A stretch of DNA of 64,000 bases, from positions 257,501 to 321,500 of the forward strand of contig NZ_CAKAKL010000004.1 of NCBI RefSeq assembly GCF_916619195.1. The letters are read 5' to 3'. Position 1 is the first letter of the stretch, and each line of letters starts with the position of its first letter. This document shows positions 16,897 to 25,657 of this stretch, piece after piece. The DNA comes from Inquilinus sp. Marseille-Q2685 (GTDB taxonomy: Bacteria; Pseudomonadota; Alphaproteobacteria; DSM-16000; Inquilinaceae). The position numbers and the translations under genes were made by a program. Under the pieces are notes generated by a model. It ran no database searches. It had not been told where the DNA came from and was given only the letters and a program-made list of their open reading frames with translations.

Positions 16897-19646
16897 CGCT
16901 CGGCGGCCTCGTGTTCCTGGCGCCCGCCATCCTGGCGGCGCTGATCCTGCTGCCGGTGATCTACTGGCTGCTGCGGGTCACGCCGCCGGCGCCGCGGCGG
17001 CTGAGCTTCCCGGCGATCCGCCTGCTGCTGGGCCTGCAGGCGCAGGAGGAGACGCCGGAGCGGATGCCCTGGTGGCTGATGGTGCTGCGGCTGCTGCTGG
17101 CGGCGCTGATCATCGTCGCCCTGGCCCATCCGGTGCTGAATCCCGGATCTGCCCTGCCCGGCAGCGGCCCGGTGCTGCTGGTGGTCGACAACGGCTGGGC
17201 CGCGGGCAAGGGCTGGCCGCAGCGGCAGGAGGCCCTGCGCACGGCGGTCGACAAGGCCGAGCGGGCGGGCCGCGACGTGGTGCTGCTGGCCACCGCGCCG
17301 ACCGCCCCGGGCGAACCGGTGACGGCGAGCCGCCTGCTGCGCCCGGGCGAGGCCCGCGGCCTGATCGACACCCTGGCGCCCAGCCCCTGGCCGACCGACC
17401 GGGCGGCGGCGCTGAAGGCGGCCGACGCGCTGCGCCTGCCCGGATCGACCCATGTCGTCTGGGCCAGCGACGGCATCACCGGGGAGAAGGAGGCGGATGG
17501 CGTCCGCGACTTCGCCGCCCGGCTGCAGCGCTTCGGCAGCCTGGAGGTGCTGACGCCGCAGGCCTTCGACCTGGCGCATCTGGTCGGCACGCCGCAGGTG
17601 GTGGACACCGCCCTGACCGTGCCGGTGAAGCGCGCCGCCGCCATCGGCGACGTGCCGCTGGTGCTGCGTGCAGCGGCCGAGGACGGCCGCCCGCTGGCCC
17701 GCACCGAGGTCCGCTTCCCCGCCGGGCAGCGCCAGGCCGAGGCCCGGTTCGAGCTGCCCTCGACCGCGCGCAACGCCATCGCCGCGGTGTCGATCGAGGG
17801 CGAGACCACGGCCGGCGCCACGGTGCTGGTCGACGAGCGCTGGCGCCGCCGGCCGGTCGGGCTGGCCGCGCCGCAGGACACCGCCCGGGCCCAGCCGCTC
17901 CTGACCGAGAGCTACTACCTGCAGCGGGCGCTGGAGCCCTTCGCCGAGATCCGCCGCGGCGGCATCGCCGACCTCCTGGGCGGCACCCAGCCGACCGACC
18001 GGCTGGCCGCCCTGCTGGTGCCCGACGGCACCCTGTCCTCCGAGGCCGACCGCCAGGCGGCGGAGCGCTGGATGGAGGGCGGCGGCGCCCTGATCCGCTT
18101 CGCCGGGCCGATCCTGGCGGCCAATCCCGACCCGCTGGTGCCGGTGCCGCTGCGCTTCGGCGACCGCACCCTGTCCGGCGCCATGTCCTGGACCGAGCCG
18201 ATGCCGCTGGCGCCGTTCGACGCCAAGAGCCCGTTCCAGGGCCTGACCATCCCGGCCGATGTCCGCATCCAGCGCCAGGTGCTGGCCGACCCGTCGCCCG
18301 ACCTGGCCGACAAGACCTGGGCCCGGCTGACCGACGGCACGCCGATCGTCACCGCCGAGAAGCGCGGCCGCGGCTGGCTGGTGCTGATCCACACCACCGC
18401 CGGGCCGGGCTGGTCGAACCTCGCCTTCTCCGGCCTGTTCGTCGACATGCTGCGCCGCGTGGTGGCGCTGGGCAGCGGCGTCGGCGGCGACAGCGCCCAG
18501 GCCAGCCTGCCGCCGGTCAGGCTGCTGGACGGGCTCGGCCGGCTGGTGCCGCCGCCGCCCCTGGCCCTGCCGATCGCGGGCCAGGCCTTCGCCAGCACCG
18601 TGCCGGGGCCGGAGCACCCGCCCGGCTTCTACGGCACCGAGGACAACCGACGCGCCCTCAATCTCGGCTCCGCCGTGACCAGCCTGGAGCCGATCTCGAA
18701 CCTGCCGCCCGGCGTCGCGGTGTCGGGCTACGAGGCCCCGGCCGAGATCGACTTGCGGCCCTGGGTCTTCGCCCTGGCCATGGCGCTGCTGATCCTGGAC
18801 GGGCTGATCGCCCTGTTCATGCGCGGCCTGCTGACCCCGCCGCGGCGCGCCGCAACGGCGTCGCTGCTGCTGGCCGGCGCCGTCGCGGCGTCGCTGCTGG
18901 CGCCGGGACCGGCGCGGGCGCAGGACGACCAGCGCATCATCGCCATGGCCAACCATGTCCGCCTGGCCTATGTCGAGACCGGGCAGCAGGATGTCGACGC
19001 GGTCAGCCAGGCCGGGCTGGAAGGCCTGGCCCAGGTGCTGCGCGACCGCACCTCGGTCAATGCCGAGGGCGCCGTCGGCATCGATGTCGAGAGCGACGAG
19101 CTGGCCTTCTTCCCCCTGCTGTACTGGCCGATGACGCCGGGGCAGCCGGCCCTGTCCGACGCCGCGATCGGCAAGCTGAACGCATTCCTGCGCACCGGCG
19201 GCACCATCTTCTTCGACACCCGCGACCAGGCGACGGGCGGCGGCGGCGCGCTGTCCGGCCCGGGGGCGGAGAAGCTGCGCCAGCTGACCCAGGGTCTGGA
19301 CATCCCGCCGCTGACGCCGGTGCCGCCGGACCACATCCTGACCCGCGCCTTCTACCTCATGCAGGACTTCCCCGGCCGCTACACCGGCGGCGACCTGTGG
19401 GTGGAGACCGCGGACGCCACGGTCAATGACGGCGTCTCGACCATCATCATCGGCGCCAATGACTGGGCCGGCGCCTGGGCCACCGGGCCGGGCGGCGCGC
19501 CGATGCTGCCGGTGGTGCCGGGCGGCGAGCGCCAGCGCGAGATGGCCTACCGCTTCGGCGTCAACCTGGTGATGTACGCCCTGACCGGCAACTACAAGTC
19601 GGACCAGGTGCACGTGCCGGCGATCCTGGAACGGCTGGGGCAATAG
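16890..19646 (+). CDS. BatA/DUF4159 domain membrane protein
   Basis: The 918-residue protein begins with a BatA-type N-terminus. It has two membrane helices (about 4-30 and 58-82) around RRLSFPAIRLLLGLQ. A VWA-like strand VLLVVDNGWAAGKG follows, in which the usual DxSxS metal site is replaced by DNGWA. The large middle region is probably periplasmic and ends in helices near 624-643 and 655-675. The last 240 residues are a DUF4159 domain (QRIIAMANHVRLAYVETGQ, LYWPMTPGQPAL, GGTIFFDTRDQ), which has a glutamine-amidotransferase-like fold. Family function is unknown. Position and overlaps make it the membrane partner of the MoxR/DUF58 pair. Confidence 0.88.
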   Translation: MVTLGGLVFLAPAILAALILLPVIYWLLRVTPPAPRRLSFPAIRLLLGLQAQEETPERMPWWLMVLRLLLAALIIVALAHPVLNPGSALPGSGPVLLVVDNGWAAGKGWPQRQEALRTAVDKAERAGRDVVLLATAPTAPGEPVTASRLLRPGEARGLIDTLAPSPWPTDRAAALKAADALRLPGSTHVVWASDGITGEKEADGVRDFAARLQRFGSLEVLTPQAFDLAHLVGTPQVVDTALTVPVKRAAAIGDVPLVLRAAAEDGRPLARTEVRFPAGQRQAEARFELPSTARNAIAAVSIEGETTAGATVLVDERWRRRPVGLAAPQDTARAQPLLTESYYLQRALEPFAEIRRGGIADLLGGTQPTDRLAALLVPDGTLSSEADRQAAERWMEGGGALIRFAGPILAANPDPLVPVPLRFGDRTLSGAMSWTEPMPLAPFDAKSPFQGLTIPADVRIQRQVLADPSPDLADKTWARLTDGTPIVTAEKRGRGWLVLIHTTAGPGWSNLAFSGLFVDMLRRVVALGSGVGGDSAQASLPPVRLLDGLGRLVPPPPLALPIAGQAFASTVPGPEHPPGFYGTEDNRRALNLGSAVTSLEPISNLPPGVAVSGYEAPAEIDLRPWVFALAMALLILDGLIALFMRGLLTPPRRAATASLLLAGAVAASLLAPGPARAQDDQRIIAMANHVRLAYVETGQQDVDAVSQAGLEGLAQVLRDRTSVNAEGAVGIDVESDELAFFPLLYWPMTPGQPALSDAAIGKLNAFLRTGGTIFFDTRDQATGGGGALSGPGAEKLRQLTQGLDIPPLTPVPPDHILTRAFYLMQDFPGRYTGGDLWVETADATVNDGVSTIIIGANDWAGAWATGPGGAPMLPVVPGGERQREMAYRFGVNLVMYALTGNYKSDQVHVPAILERLGQ

Positions 19647-19649
19647 GCC

Positions 19650-21728
19650 ATGGACGCCACCTCCGTCGCCCTGTCGCCGCTGCTGCCCTGGACCGTGCTG
19701 GGGCCGCTGTTCGGCCTCGCGGTGCTGGCGCTCCTGGTCGGCGCCTGGCGCCGCGCCCCGGGCCTCGGCTGGCGCCTTCTCGCCTTCGCCGCCCTGGCCG
19801 CCGCCCTTTTGAACCCGTCGCTGGTGGAGGAGAAGCGCGACCCGATCCGCGACGTCGCCGTGGTGGTGGTCGACCGCTCGCCCTCCGACCAGATCGAGGA
19901 CCGCCCGGCCCGGATCGACGCCGCTTTGGCCGATCTGCGCACGAAGCTGGCCGCCTTCCCGGACCTCGAGACCCGCTTCGTCACGGTCGGCGAGAATGCC
20001 AACGCGCCGCTGGACGAGACCCATCTGTTCGAGGCGCTGGGCGCAGCCACGGCCGACGTGCCGCGGCGGCGGCTGGCCGGCGCCATCCTGGTCACCGACG
20101 GCCAGGTGCACGACGTGCCGACGGACCCGGCGGTGCGCAGCTCCTTCGGGCCGGTCCACACGCTGCTGACCGGGCGGCCGGACGAGTTCGACCGCCGCAT
20201 CGTCGTGGCCCAGGCGCCGAGCTTCGGCCTGGTCGGCCAGGACGTGACCGTGACGCTGCGGGTCGACGACCTGCCGAACGCCGAGCCCGGCGCCGTCGCC
20301 ACCGTCACCGCGACCAAGGACGCCGGCGCGCCGGAGGCGCTGCAGCTGCCGGTCGGGCGCGACACCCAGGTCAGCTTTCGCCTCGACCATGGCGGCCCGA
20401 CCGTCTTCGAATTCGCGGTCGAGGGGCTGTCGGGCGAGCTGAGCCAGGCCAACAACCGCGCCGCCATCGTCGTCAACGGCGTGCGCGACCGGCTGCGCGT
20501 GCTGCTGGTCTCCGGCGAGCCGCATCCGGGCGAGCGCACCTGGCGCAACATCCTGAAGTCCGACCCCTCCGTCGACCTGGTGCACTTCACCATCCTGCGG
20601 CCGCCGGAGAAGCAGGACGGCACGCCGATCAACGAGCTGTCGCTGATCTCCTTCCCGATCCGCGAGCTGTTCGAGACGAACCTCAAGGATTTCGACCTCA
20701 TCATCTTCGACCGCTACCGGCGGATGGGGGTGCTGCCGAACCTCTATCTCGGCAACATCGCCCGTTACGTGGAGGAAGGCGGCGCCTTCCTGGAGGTCTC
20801 GGGCGAGGCCTTCGCCGAGCCGCTGAGCCTGTACCGCACGCCGATCGGCAACATCCTGCCGGCCGAGCCGACCGGCGAGGTGCTGGAGCAGGGCTTCCGC
20901 CCGCAGGTGACCGAGCTGGGCCAGCGCCATCCGGTGACGGCGACGCTGGACGGGTCGACCGGCGGCCCGGGCGGCGGGCCGAGCTGGGGCCGCTGGTTCC
21001 GCCAGATCGACGTGGTGCCGCATGGCGGCAACGTGGTGATGACCGGGGACGGCGGCCGGCCGCTCCTGATCCTCAACCGGGTCGGCGAGGGCCGGGTGGC
21101 GCAGATGGCGTCGGACCAGATCTGGCTGTGGAGCCGCGGCTTCGAGGGCGGCGGCCCGCAGGCGGAGCTGCTGCGCCGCCTGGCCCACTGGCTGATGCGC
21201 GAGCCGGAGCTGGAGGAGAACGTGCTGCGCGCCGAGGCGGCCGGGCAGCGCATCGAGATCCGCCGCCGCAACCTGGACCAGAGCAACCCGCCGGTCACCG
21301 TGACCGACCCGGACGGCAAGACCCAGAGCGTGACGCTGAGCGAAACCACGCCCGGCCTCTATGCCGGCCGGGTCAACGCCCAGGGGCCGGGCATTTACCG
21401 TGTCACTGACGGGGACAAGACCGCGCTGGCCGTGGTCGGCACCCTGAACCCGCCGGAGCTGAGCGACATGCGGGCGGTGACCGACAAGCTGGCGCCGGTG
21501 ACCGAGGCCAGCGGCGGCGGCGTCGCCTGGCTGGCCACCGACGGCGTGCCGACCCTGCGCCGCACCCGGCCGGACCGGGCGGCGGCGGGCGCCGGCTGGT
21601 TCGGGCTGCGCGGCAATGGCGACTACACCGTCACCGGCATGACCGAGACGCCGCTGCTGCCGCCGCTGATCGCGCTGTTCCTGGGCCTCGGCGGGCTGAT
21701 GGCCGCCTGGCGGCGCGAGGGGCGGTAG
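19650..21728 (+). CDS. Membrane protein with VWA-like and GATase1-like regions
   Basis: The protein has 692 residues. Two N-terminal helices (about 14-33 and 41-56) precede VVVVDRSPSD (71-80), an intact DxSxS-like metal site, and LVTDG at 147-151, the second VWA strand. A class I GATase-like region follows (RLRVLLVSGEPHPG, FDLIIFDRYRRMGVLPNL, GGAFLEVSGEAF) without a recognisable catalytic cysteine. A beta-rich part (PPVTVTDPDGKTQ) and one C-terminal helix (about 667-686) finish it. Similar proteins sit downstream of BatA/DUF4159 genes. It starts three bases after that gene's stop. I infer a large periplasmic domain that works with the BatA/DUF4159 protein. Confidence 0.82.
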   Translation: MDATSVALSPLLPWTVLGPLFGLAVLALLVGAWRRAPGLGWRLLAFAALAAALLNPSLVEEKRDPIRDVAVVVVDRSPSDQIEDRPARIDAALADLRTKLAAFPDLETRFVTVGENANAPLDETHLFEALGAATADVPRRRLAGAILVTDGQVHDVPTDPAVRSSFGPVHTLLTGRPDEFDRRIVVAQAPSFGLVGQDVTVTLRVDDLPNAEPGAVATVTATKDAGAPEALQLPVGRDTQVSFRLDHGGPTVFEFAVEGLSGELSQANNRAAIVVNGVRDRLRVLLVSGEPHPGERTWRNILKSDPSVDLVHFTILRPPEKQDGTPINELSLISFPIRELFETNLKDFDLIIFDRYRRMGVLPNLYLGNIARYVEEGGAFLEVSGEAFAEPLSLYRTPIGNILPAEPTGEVLEQGFRPQVTELGQRHPVTATLDGSTGGPGGGPSWGRWFRQIDVVPHGGNVVMTGDGGRPLLILNRVGEGRVAQMASDQIWLWSRGFEGGGPQAELLRRLAHWLMREPELEENVLRAEAAGQRIEIRRRNLDQSNPPVTVTDPDGKTQSVTLSETTPGLYAGRVNAQGPGIYRVTDGDKTALAVVGTLNPPELSDMRAVTDKLAPVTEASGGGVAWLATDGVPTLRRTRPDRAAAGAGWFGLRGNGDYTVTGMTETPLLPPLIALFLGLGGLMAAWRREGR

Positions 21729-21851
21729 CGGCCTCCCCCGGATGGCGGATATTGCCGCCGCCGCCCAGAAAGCGTAATATTTTCATAAGTTTTTATGCGT
21801 CTATCGACTGTTGCGGCTGCTCCAGAGACCTCTTCGGGGGAGGCCAAGACG

Positions 21852-22481
21852 ATGGTGGAATGGGAATTGAAGGCGACGGAGCTCGCCAACTGCAATTGCT
21901 CCTATGGCTGCCCGTGCCAGTTCAACGACCTGCCGACGCACGGGCATTGCCGCGCCGCCGCCGGGTTTCTGATCGAAAGCGGGCATTTCGGCGATGTCAG
22001 CCTCGACGGGCTGAAGGGCGGAGGCCTGTATCGCTGGCCCGGGCCGGTGCATGAGGGCAACGGCACCATGCAGCTGATCATCGACGAGCGCGCCGACGCC
22101 GCGCAGCGCGACGCGCTGCAGAAGATCATGACCGGCCAGGAGACCGAGGACATGGCGACGATGTGGTGGGTGTTCACCGCCATGTCGCCGAACCGGCTCG
22201 AGACGCTGTTCAGGCCGATGGAAATCGAGATCGACGTCGACCGCCGCCGCGGGCGGATCGTCGTGCCGGAGGTGCTGGAGATCAACGCCGAGCCGATCCG
22301 CAACCCGGTGACCGGCGCCGAGCACCGCGTCCGCATCGACCTGCCGCACGGCTTCGAGTACCGTCTTGCCGAGATCGGCAGCGGCACGACCAGGGCCACC
22401 GGCGGGATCGAGCTGGACCTCGCCGGCACCTACGCCCAGTTCGCCCGCATCCATCTCAGCAACGCCGGCATCGTGGCGTAG
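21852..22481 (+). CDS. DUF1326 domain-containing protein
   Basis: The 209-residue protein has the family's cysteine cluster ANCNCSYGCPCQFN at about residues 12-25, followed by a mostly beta-rich body. The four closely spaced cysteines look like a metal site, but the family has no proven function that I know. The ATG at 21852 has a GGGGGAGG site just upstream; an in-frame ATG at 21795 is less likely. It ends seven bases before a DUF2182 gene. DUF1326 and DUF2182 genes are frequently neighbours, which suggests a joint membrane/soluble function. Confidence 0.9.
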   Translation: MVEWELKATELANCNCSYGCPCQFNDLPTHGHCRAAAGFLIESGHFGDVSLDGLKGGGLYRWPGPVHEGNGTMQLIIDERADAAQRDALQKIMTGQETEDMATMWWVFTAMSPNRLETLFRPMEIEIDVDRRRGRIVVPEVLEINAEPIRNPVTGAEHRVRIDLPHGFEYRLAEIGSGTTRATGGIELDLAGTYAQFARIHLSNAGIVA

Positions 22482-22488
22482 CTGCAGG

Positions 22489-23391
22489 ATGCACGCCGGC
22501 GCCGCCCCCTCCGCGATCGAGGCGGTGCTTCGCCGCGACCGCCTGGTGACGCTCGTCGCCCTCGCCTGCGTCTGCATCGCGGCCTGGACGTATGTCGGCC
22601 TCGGCATCGGCACGGAAATGCCCGGGATGGAGATGCCCGGGATGGAGATGCCCGGAACGGAAATGCCCGGGACGGCGATGCCCGGAACGGAAATGCCCGG
22701 GACGGCGATGCCCGGAACGGAAATGCCCGGGACGGCGATGCCCGGCATGGACATGCCCGGCATGGCGATGGACCCGGCGGCGCCCGCGCCCTGGACCGGC
22801 GCCACCTTCGCCCTGATGGCGGCGATGTGGGCGGTGATGATGGTGGCCATGATGCTGCCCGGGGCTGCGCCGATGGTGCTGACCTATGCCGCGCTGCAGC
22901 GCCATCGCCGGCAGGCGGCCCCGCATGACGCGACCCTGCGGTTCGCGCTCGGCTATCTCGTGGTCTGGGCCGGCTTCAGCGTCCTGGCCGCCGCCCTGCA
23001 ATGGCGGCTCGATTCTCTGGCCCTGCTGTCCCCGGCGATGGCGACGGCCAACGCGGTTCTGGCCGGCGGCGCGCTGGTGATCGCCGGCGCTTGGCAGCTC
23101 ACCCCGCTGAAGCAGGGCTGTCTCGTCCGCTGCCGGTCGCCGGTCGAGTTCCTCACCCGGCACCACCGGTCCGGGCCGTTCGGCCTCGGCCTGCGCCACG
23201 GCCTGTTCTGCCTGGGCTGCTGCTGGGCGCTGATGCTGCTGCTGTTCGTCGGCGGCGTGATGAATCTCGCCTGGGTGGGCGCGATCGCGCTGTTCGTCCT
23301 GCTGGAGAAGACGATCCCCGGCGGCCCCTGGCTCGGCCGCGCCGCCGGCGCCGGCCTGATCGCCTGGGGAGGCTGGATGCTGGCGGCGTAG
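22489..23391 (+). CDS. DUF2182 membrane protein with a Met-Pro-Gly repeat loop
   Basis: The 300-residue polytopic membrane protein has one N-terminal helix (about 20-37). A loop of about 60 residues made of ten MPGxx units comes next. The DUF2182 core follows (FALMAAMWAVMMVAMMLPGAAPMVL, WQLTPLKQGCLVRCRSP, GLRHGLFCLGCCWALMLLLFV). DUF2182 is described as a predicted metal-binding integral membrane family. The Met-rich MxxM-like loop and conserved cysteines would suit a soft metal such as copper, but that is inference. The gene follows DUF1326 directly and ends at a large palindrome. Confidence 0.88.
   Translation: MHAGAAPSAIEAVLRRDRLVTLVALACVCIAAWTYVGLGIGTEMPGMEMPGMEMPGTEMPGTAMPGTEMPGTAMPGTEMPGTAMPGMDMPGMAMDPAAPAPWTGATFALMAAMWAVMMVAMMLPGAAPMVLTYAALQRHRRQAAPHDATLRFALGYLVVWAGFSVLAAALQWRLDSLALLSPAMATANAVLAGGALVIAGAWQLTPLKQGCLVRCRSPVEFLTRHHRSGPFGLGLRHGLFCLGCCWALMLLLFVGGVMNLAWVGAIALFVLLEKTIPGGPWLGRAAGAGLIAWGGWMLAA
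22618..22767 (+). repeat. Ten tandem 15-bp units encoding MPGxx
   Basis: Ten in-frame copies of atgcccggnannga(n)-like 15-mers encode MPGME, MPGTE, MPGTA, MPGMD and MPGMA. The middle six form three near-identical 30-bp copies (MPGTE-MPGTA), a sign of recent expansion by slippage or recombination. The length is a multiple of three, so copy-number change keeps the frame. Confidence 0.95.
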
Positions 23392-23423
23392 GCCGGGGGC
23401 CCCGGCCCACGCCCTGCCGGTCT

Positions 23424-23569
23424 CAGAGCCCTTCTGGAAATGCTACTGGCGCGGCCGTCTGATGGCGGTTTCTCCGCTTCCGGTGCTCACGCACCAAACG
23501 TGCGCTGAGCTCCGGTTCTCGAAACCACCACCAGCCGACTCACGCCAGCGCATTTCCAAAAGAGCTCTC
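23424..23569. repeat. Long imperfect palindrome, probable bidirectional terminator
   Basis: Two arms of about 70 bases face each other around the loop ccaaa (23494-23498). Matching blocks include tggaaatgc with gcatttcca, ctggcg with cgccag, tggcggtttc with gaaaccacca, and ccggtgctcacgca with cgtgcgctgagctccgg. It exactly fills the gap between the convergent DUF2182 and OmpA-like genes and overlaps the latter's stop. It could also be a dispersed repeat family member. Confidence 0.75.
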
Positions 23570-24641
23570 AGTTCATCACGATCTCGACCCGGCGGTTCTG
23601 CGGCTCGCGCACACCGTCGGCGGTCGGGACCAGCGGGTCGGATTCGCCGACGCCACGCACGATGATCAGGTTGTCGGCGACGCCGTCCGCGACCAGCTCG
23701 CGCCGCACCGCCTCGGCCCGGCGCACCGACAGGGCCTGGTTGTAGGCGTCGGTGCCGGAGCGGTCGGTGTGGCCGGTGACGTCGATGCGGGTCGATTCGC
23801 CGCGCAGCGCGTCGGTGGCGGCCGAGGCGACGATCGACCGCGCCTCCGGCGTCAGGCGCGAGCTGTCGAAGTCGAAGAACACCAGATAGCTGCGCTGGCC
23901 GGTGTCGACAGGGACCTCCGGCGCCGGCTCGCCCGAGGCGGCGCCGAACTCGAAGACGTATTTGACGCCGAACAGGATGGTGTGGTTCGCCGGGGCGTCG
24001 AGCTTGACCTTGGTGCTGCCCGAGGTGAACTCGGCATCGGTCTCGCCGAAATAGCGGTACTCCAGGTTCGCGGCCAGCTTCGGCGTGATGTAGTAGGACA
24101 CGCCGGCGATGCCCTGATAGGCGAAGAGCGGTGAATCGTATTCGAAGTCGATGTTGAAGTCCCTGGCCTTCACCTTCCAGGTGTTGAAGCCGACGCCGAT
24201 GCCGCCGCCGATATAGGGCACGAAGGGCGAGCCGAACTCGAAGTCGTAATAGACATTGGCCATCAGGCCGATGGTGCGCTCGTGGCCCTTGACGTTGACC
24301 TTGACGTCATTGGCGCCGGGGACGGTGATGAACCGGTTCAGCCGGAAGGAATCGTAGCTGAGCTTCGTGGTTCCGATGTCGTTCTGGCGGAAGCTGCCTT
24401 CGATATCCGCCCGGATCGCCCCGAAATCATAGCCGATATAGACGTTGCCGGTCGGCGCCGTGTCGAAGGAGACGTCGGCATGGCCGTCGGTGGCCGGGTC
24501 GTCGAAGGTCCATTTCTGGTCCTGCCGGATGTTCACGCCGGCGCCCGCGCCCAGATAGATCCCCCTCGCCTGCTGGGCCATGACGGGCGTAGCCAGCAAC
24601 AGGGCAACGGTTCCCGCCGCACACAAGGTCAGACTCTTCAT
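23568..24641 (-). CDS. OmpA family outer membrane protein
   Basis: The 357-residue precursor has a signal peptide (MKSLTLCAAGTVALLLATPVMA, cleaved before QQARG). An N-terminal beta-barrel of about 210 residues follows, with alternating hydrophobic strands (GNVYIGYDFGAIRADIEGSF, PFVPYIGGGIGVGFNTWKV, NLEYRYFGETDAEF). The C-terminal OmpA peptidoglycan-binding domain carries FFDFDSSRLTPEAR and DVTGHTDRSGTDAYNQALS. It should sit in the outer membrane and bind peptidoglycan. The 242-base upstream region is unusually AT-rich for this genome, as expected for a strong promoter. The role in transport is unknown. Confidence 0.92.
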   Translation of the reverse strand: MKSLTLCAAGTVALLLATPVMAQQARGIYLGAGAGVNIRQDQKWTFDDPATDGHADVSFDTAPTGNVYIGYDFGAIRADIEGSFRQNDIGTTKLSYDSFRLNRFITVPGANDVKVNVKGHERTIGLMANVYYDFEFGSPFVPYIGGGIGVGFNTWKVKARDFNIDFEYDSPLFAYQGIAGVSYYITPKLAANLEYRYFGETDAEFTSGSTKVKLDAPANHTILFGVKYVFEFGAASGEPAPEVPVDTGQRSYLVFFDFDSSRLTPEARSIVASAATDALRGESTRIDVTGHTDRSGTDAYNQALSVRRAEAVRRELVADGVADNLIIVRGVGESDPLVPTADGVREPQNRRVEIVMN

Positions 24642-24883
24642 CTGCCGCCATCCTGGTCAGAGTTCGAACCAGGGCGCCCGCTCCCGGCATTCTTATGCAG
24701 GGTTTCATCCGCCCCCGCCGCATCAATACGGAGACTTCGCTGGGCGATCAACCTGAAAACAAAGAATTCAGATCGAACTTTCTACGGACTCTTTATCAGA
24801 TCGAAAGATTTCAATCCCAGAACAAGAGACAATGTCCGCTAAATGCTATTCAAACATTCCGGCCCATGCCGGTCACCACCCGA

Positions 24884-25657
24884 TCAACGCCGCCGGCAGT
24901 CGAACAGGTGGTTCCGGTTCACCCGGAAACGGCGGCGCAGATGCGGCCGCAGCAGGGCCCGGCTGTCGACCACCGTGGGCGCCAGCCCGGCCGCTTCCAG
25001 CCGGTCGGGGAAGTCGCGGCCGTTGATGCGGTAGTGATAGGGGTGGCCGAAGCGGCGCATCCGTTCGGCCGGATCGGCGATCCCCGCGCCCTCCTGCGTC
25101 GGCCCCTTCGGATCGAAGGGCACCATCAGGATGGCGCGGCCGCCGGGGCGCAGCACCCGCGCCAGCCCGGCGATCGCCGCGCCGTCATCCGGGATGTGCT
25201 CCAGCACGTGGTTGGCGATCACCACGTCGAAGGCGGCATCGGCGAAGGGCAGCGCCGTCAGGTCGGCCTGGACATCGGCGAAGGGGTTGAACCGGTCGAC
25301 CGAGCGGTAGCGGAGGTTCGGCAGCCCGCGCAGCCGCGCCTCCAGCCACGGCTCGGGCGCCGCGTGCAGCACCCGGTGCCGGCCGGCCAGCAGGTCGGTC
25401 CGGGCGGTCAGGTAGAGCCAGAGGAAGCGGTGCCGCTCGACGCTGCCGCAGCCCGGGCACATGGCGTTGCGCCGGCCCTCGAGGCCGAAGCGCAGGAAGC
25501 GCCGCGCCCGGGTGCCGCAGACCGGGCATTCCAGCACGCCCGGCGGGCCGGCCGGCGCCCGCGGCCGGGCGTAGAGCCGCTCGCGCCGGTACACCGCCGC
25601 CTCGTCCAGCCGGTCGCGGGCGATGGCGCCGACGACGCGGCCGAGGTCATGCAGCAT
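24884..25657 (-). CDS. Class I SAM-dependent methyltransferase with zinc-ribbon-like N-terminus
   Basis: The 257-residue protein starts MLHDLGRVVGAIARDRLDE. Two CxxC pairs (CPVCG and CPGCG, about residues 48-75) suggest a small zinc ribbon. A Methyltransf_11-type domain follows: ADLTALPFADAAFDVVIANH, then HVLEHIPDDGAAIAGLARVLRPGGRAILMVP. The classical glycine-rich motif I is poorly conserved (RVLHAAPEP), as in a subgroup that begins motif I with HxAPE. The substrate is unknown. Its start lies inside the end of the upstream channel gene (11-base overlap), so the two are cotranscribed. Confidence 0.85.
   Translation of the reverse strand: MLHDLGRVVGAIARDRLDEAAVYRRERLYARPRAPAGPPGVLECPVCGTRARRFLRFGLEGRRNAMCPGCGSVERHRFLWLYLTARTDLLAGRHRVLHAAPEPWLEARLRGLPNLRYRSVDRFNPFADVQADLTALPFADAAFDVVIANHVLEHIPDDGAAIAGLARVLRPGGRAILMVPFDPKGPTQEGAGIADPAERMRRFGHPYHYRINGRDFPDRLEAAGLAPTVVDSRALLRPHLRRRFRVNRNHLFDCRRR

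Noticed and set aside
16734-21188. 1484-codon minus-strand open frame
   Set aside because: It is antisense to the BatA/DUF4159 and VWA/GATase genes, Gln/Arg/Ala rich and featureless.
22618-22767. Possible CRISPR-like array
   Set aside because: The 15-bp units are directly abutting, have no spacers and are in frame within a coding sequence.
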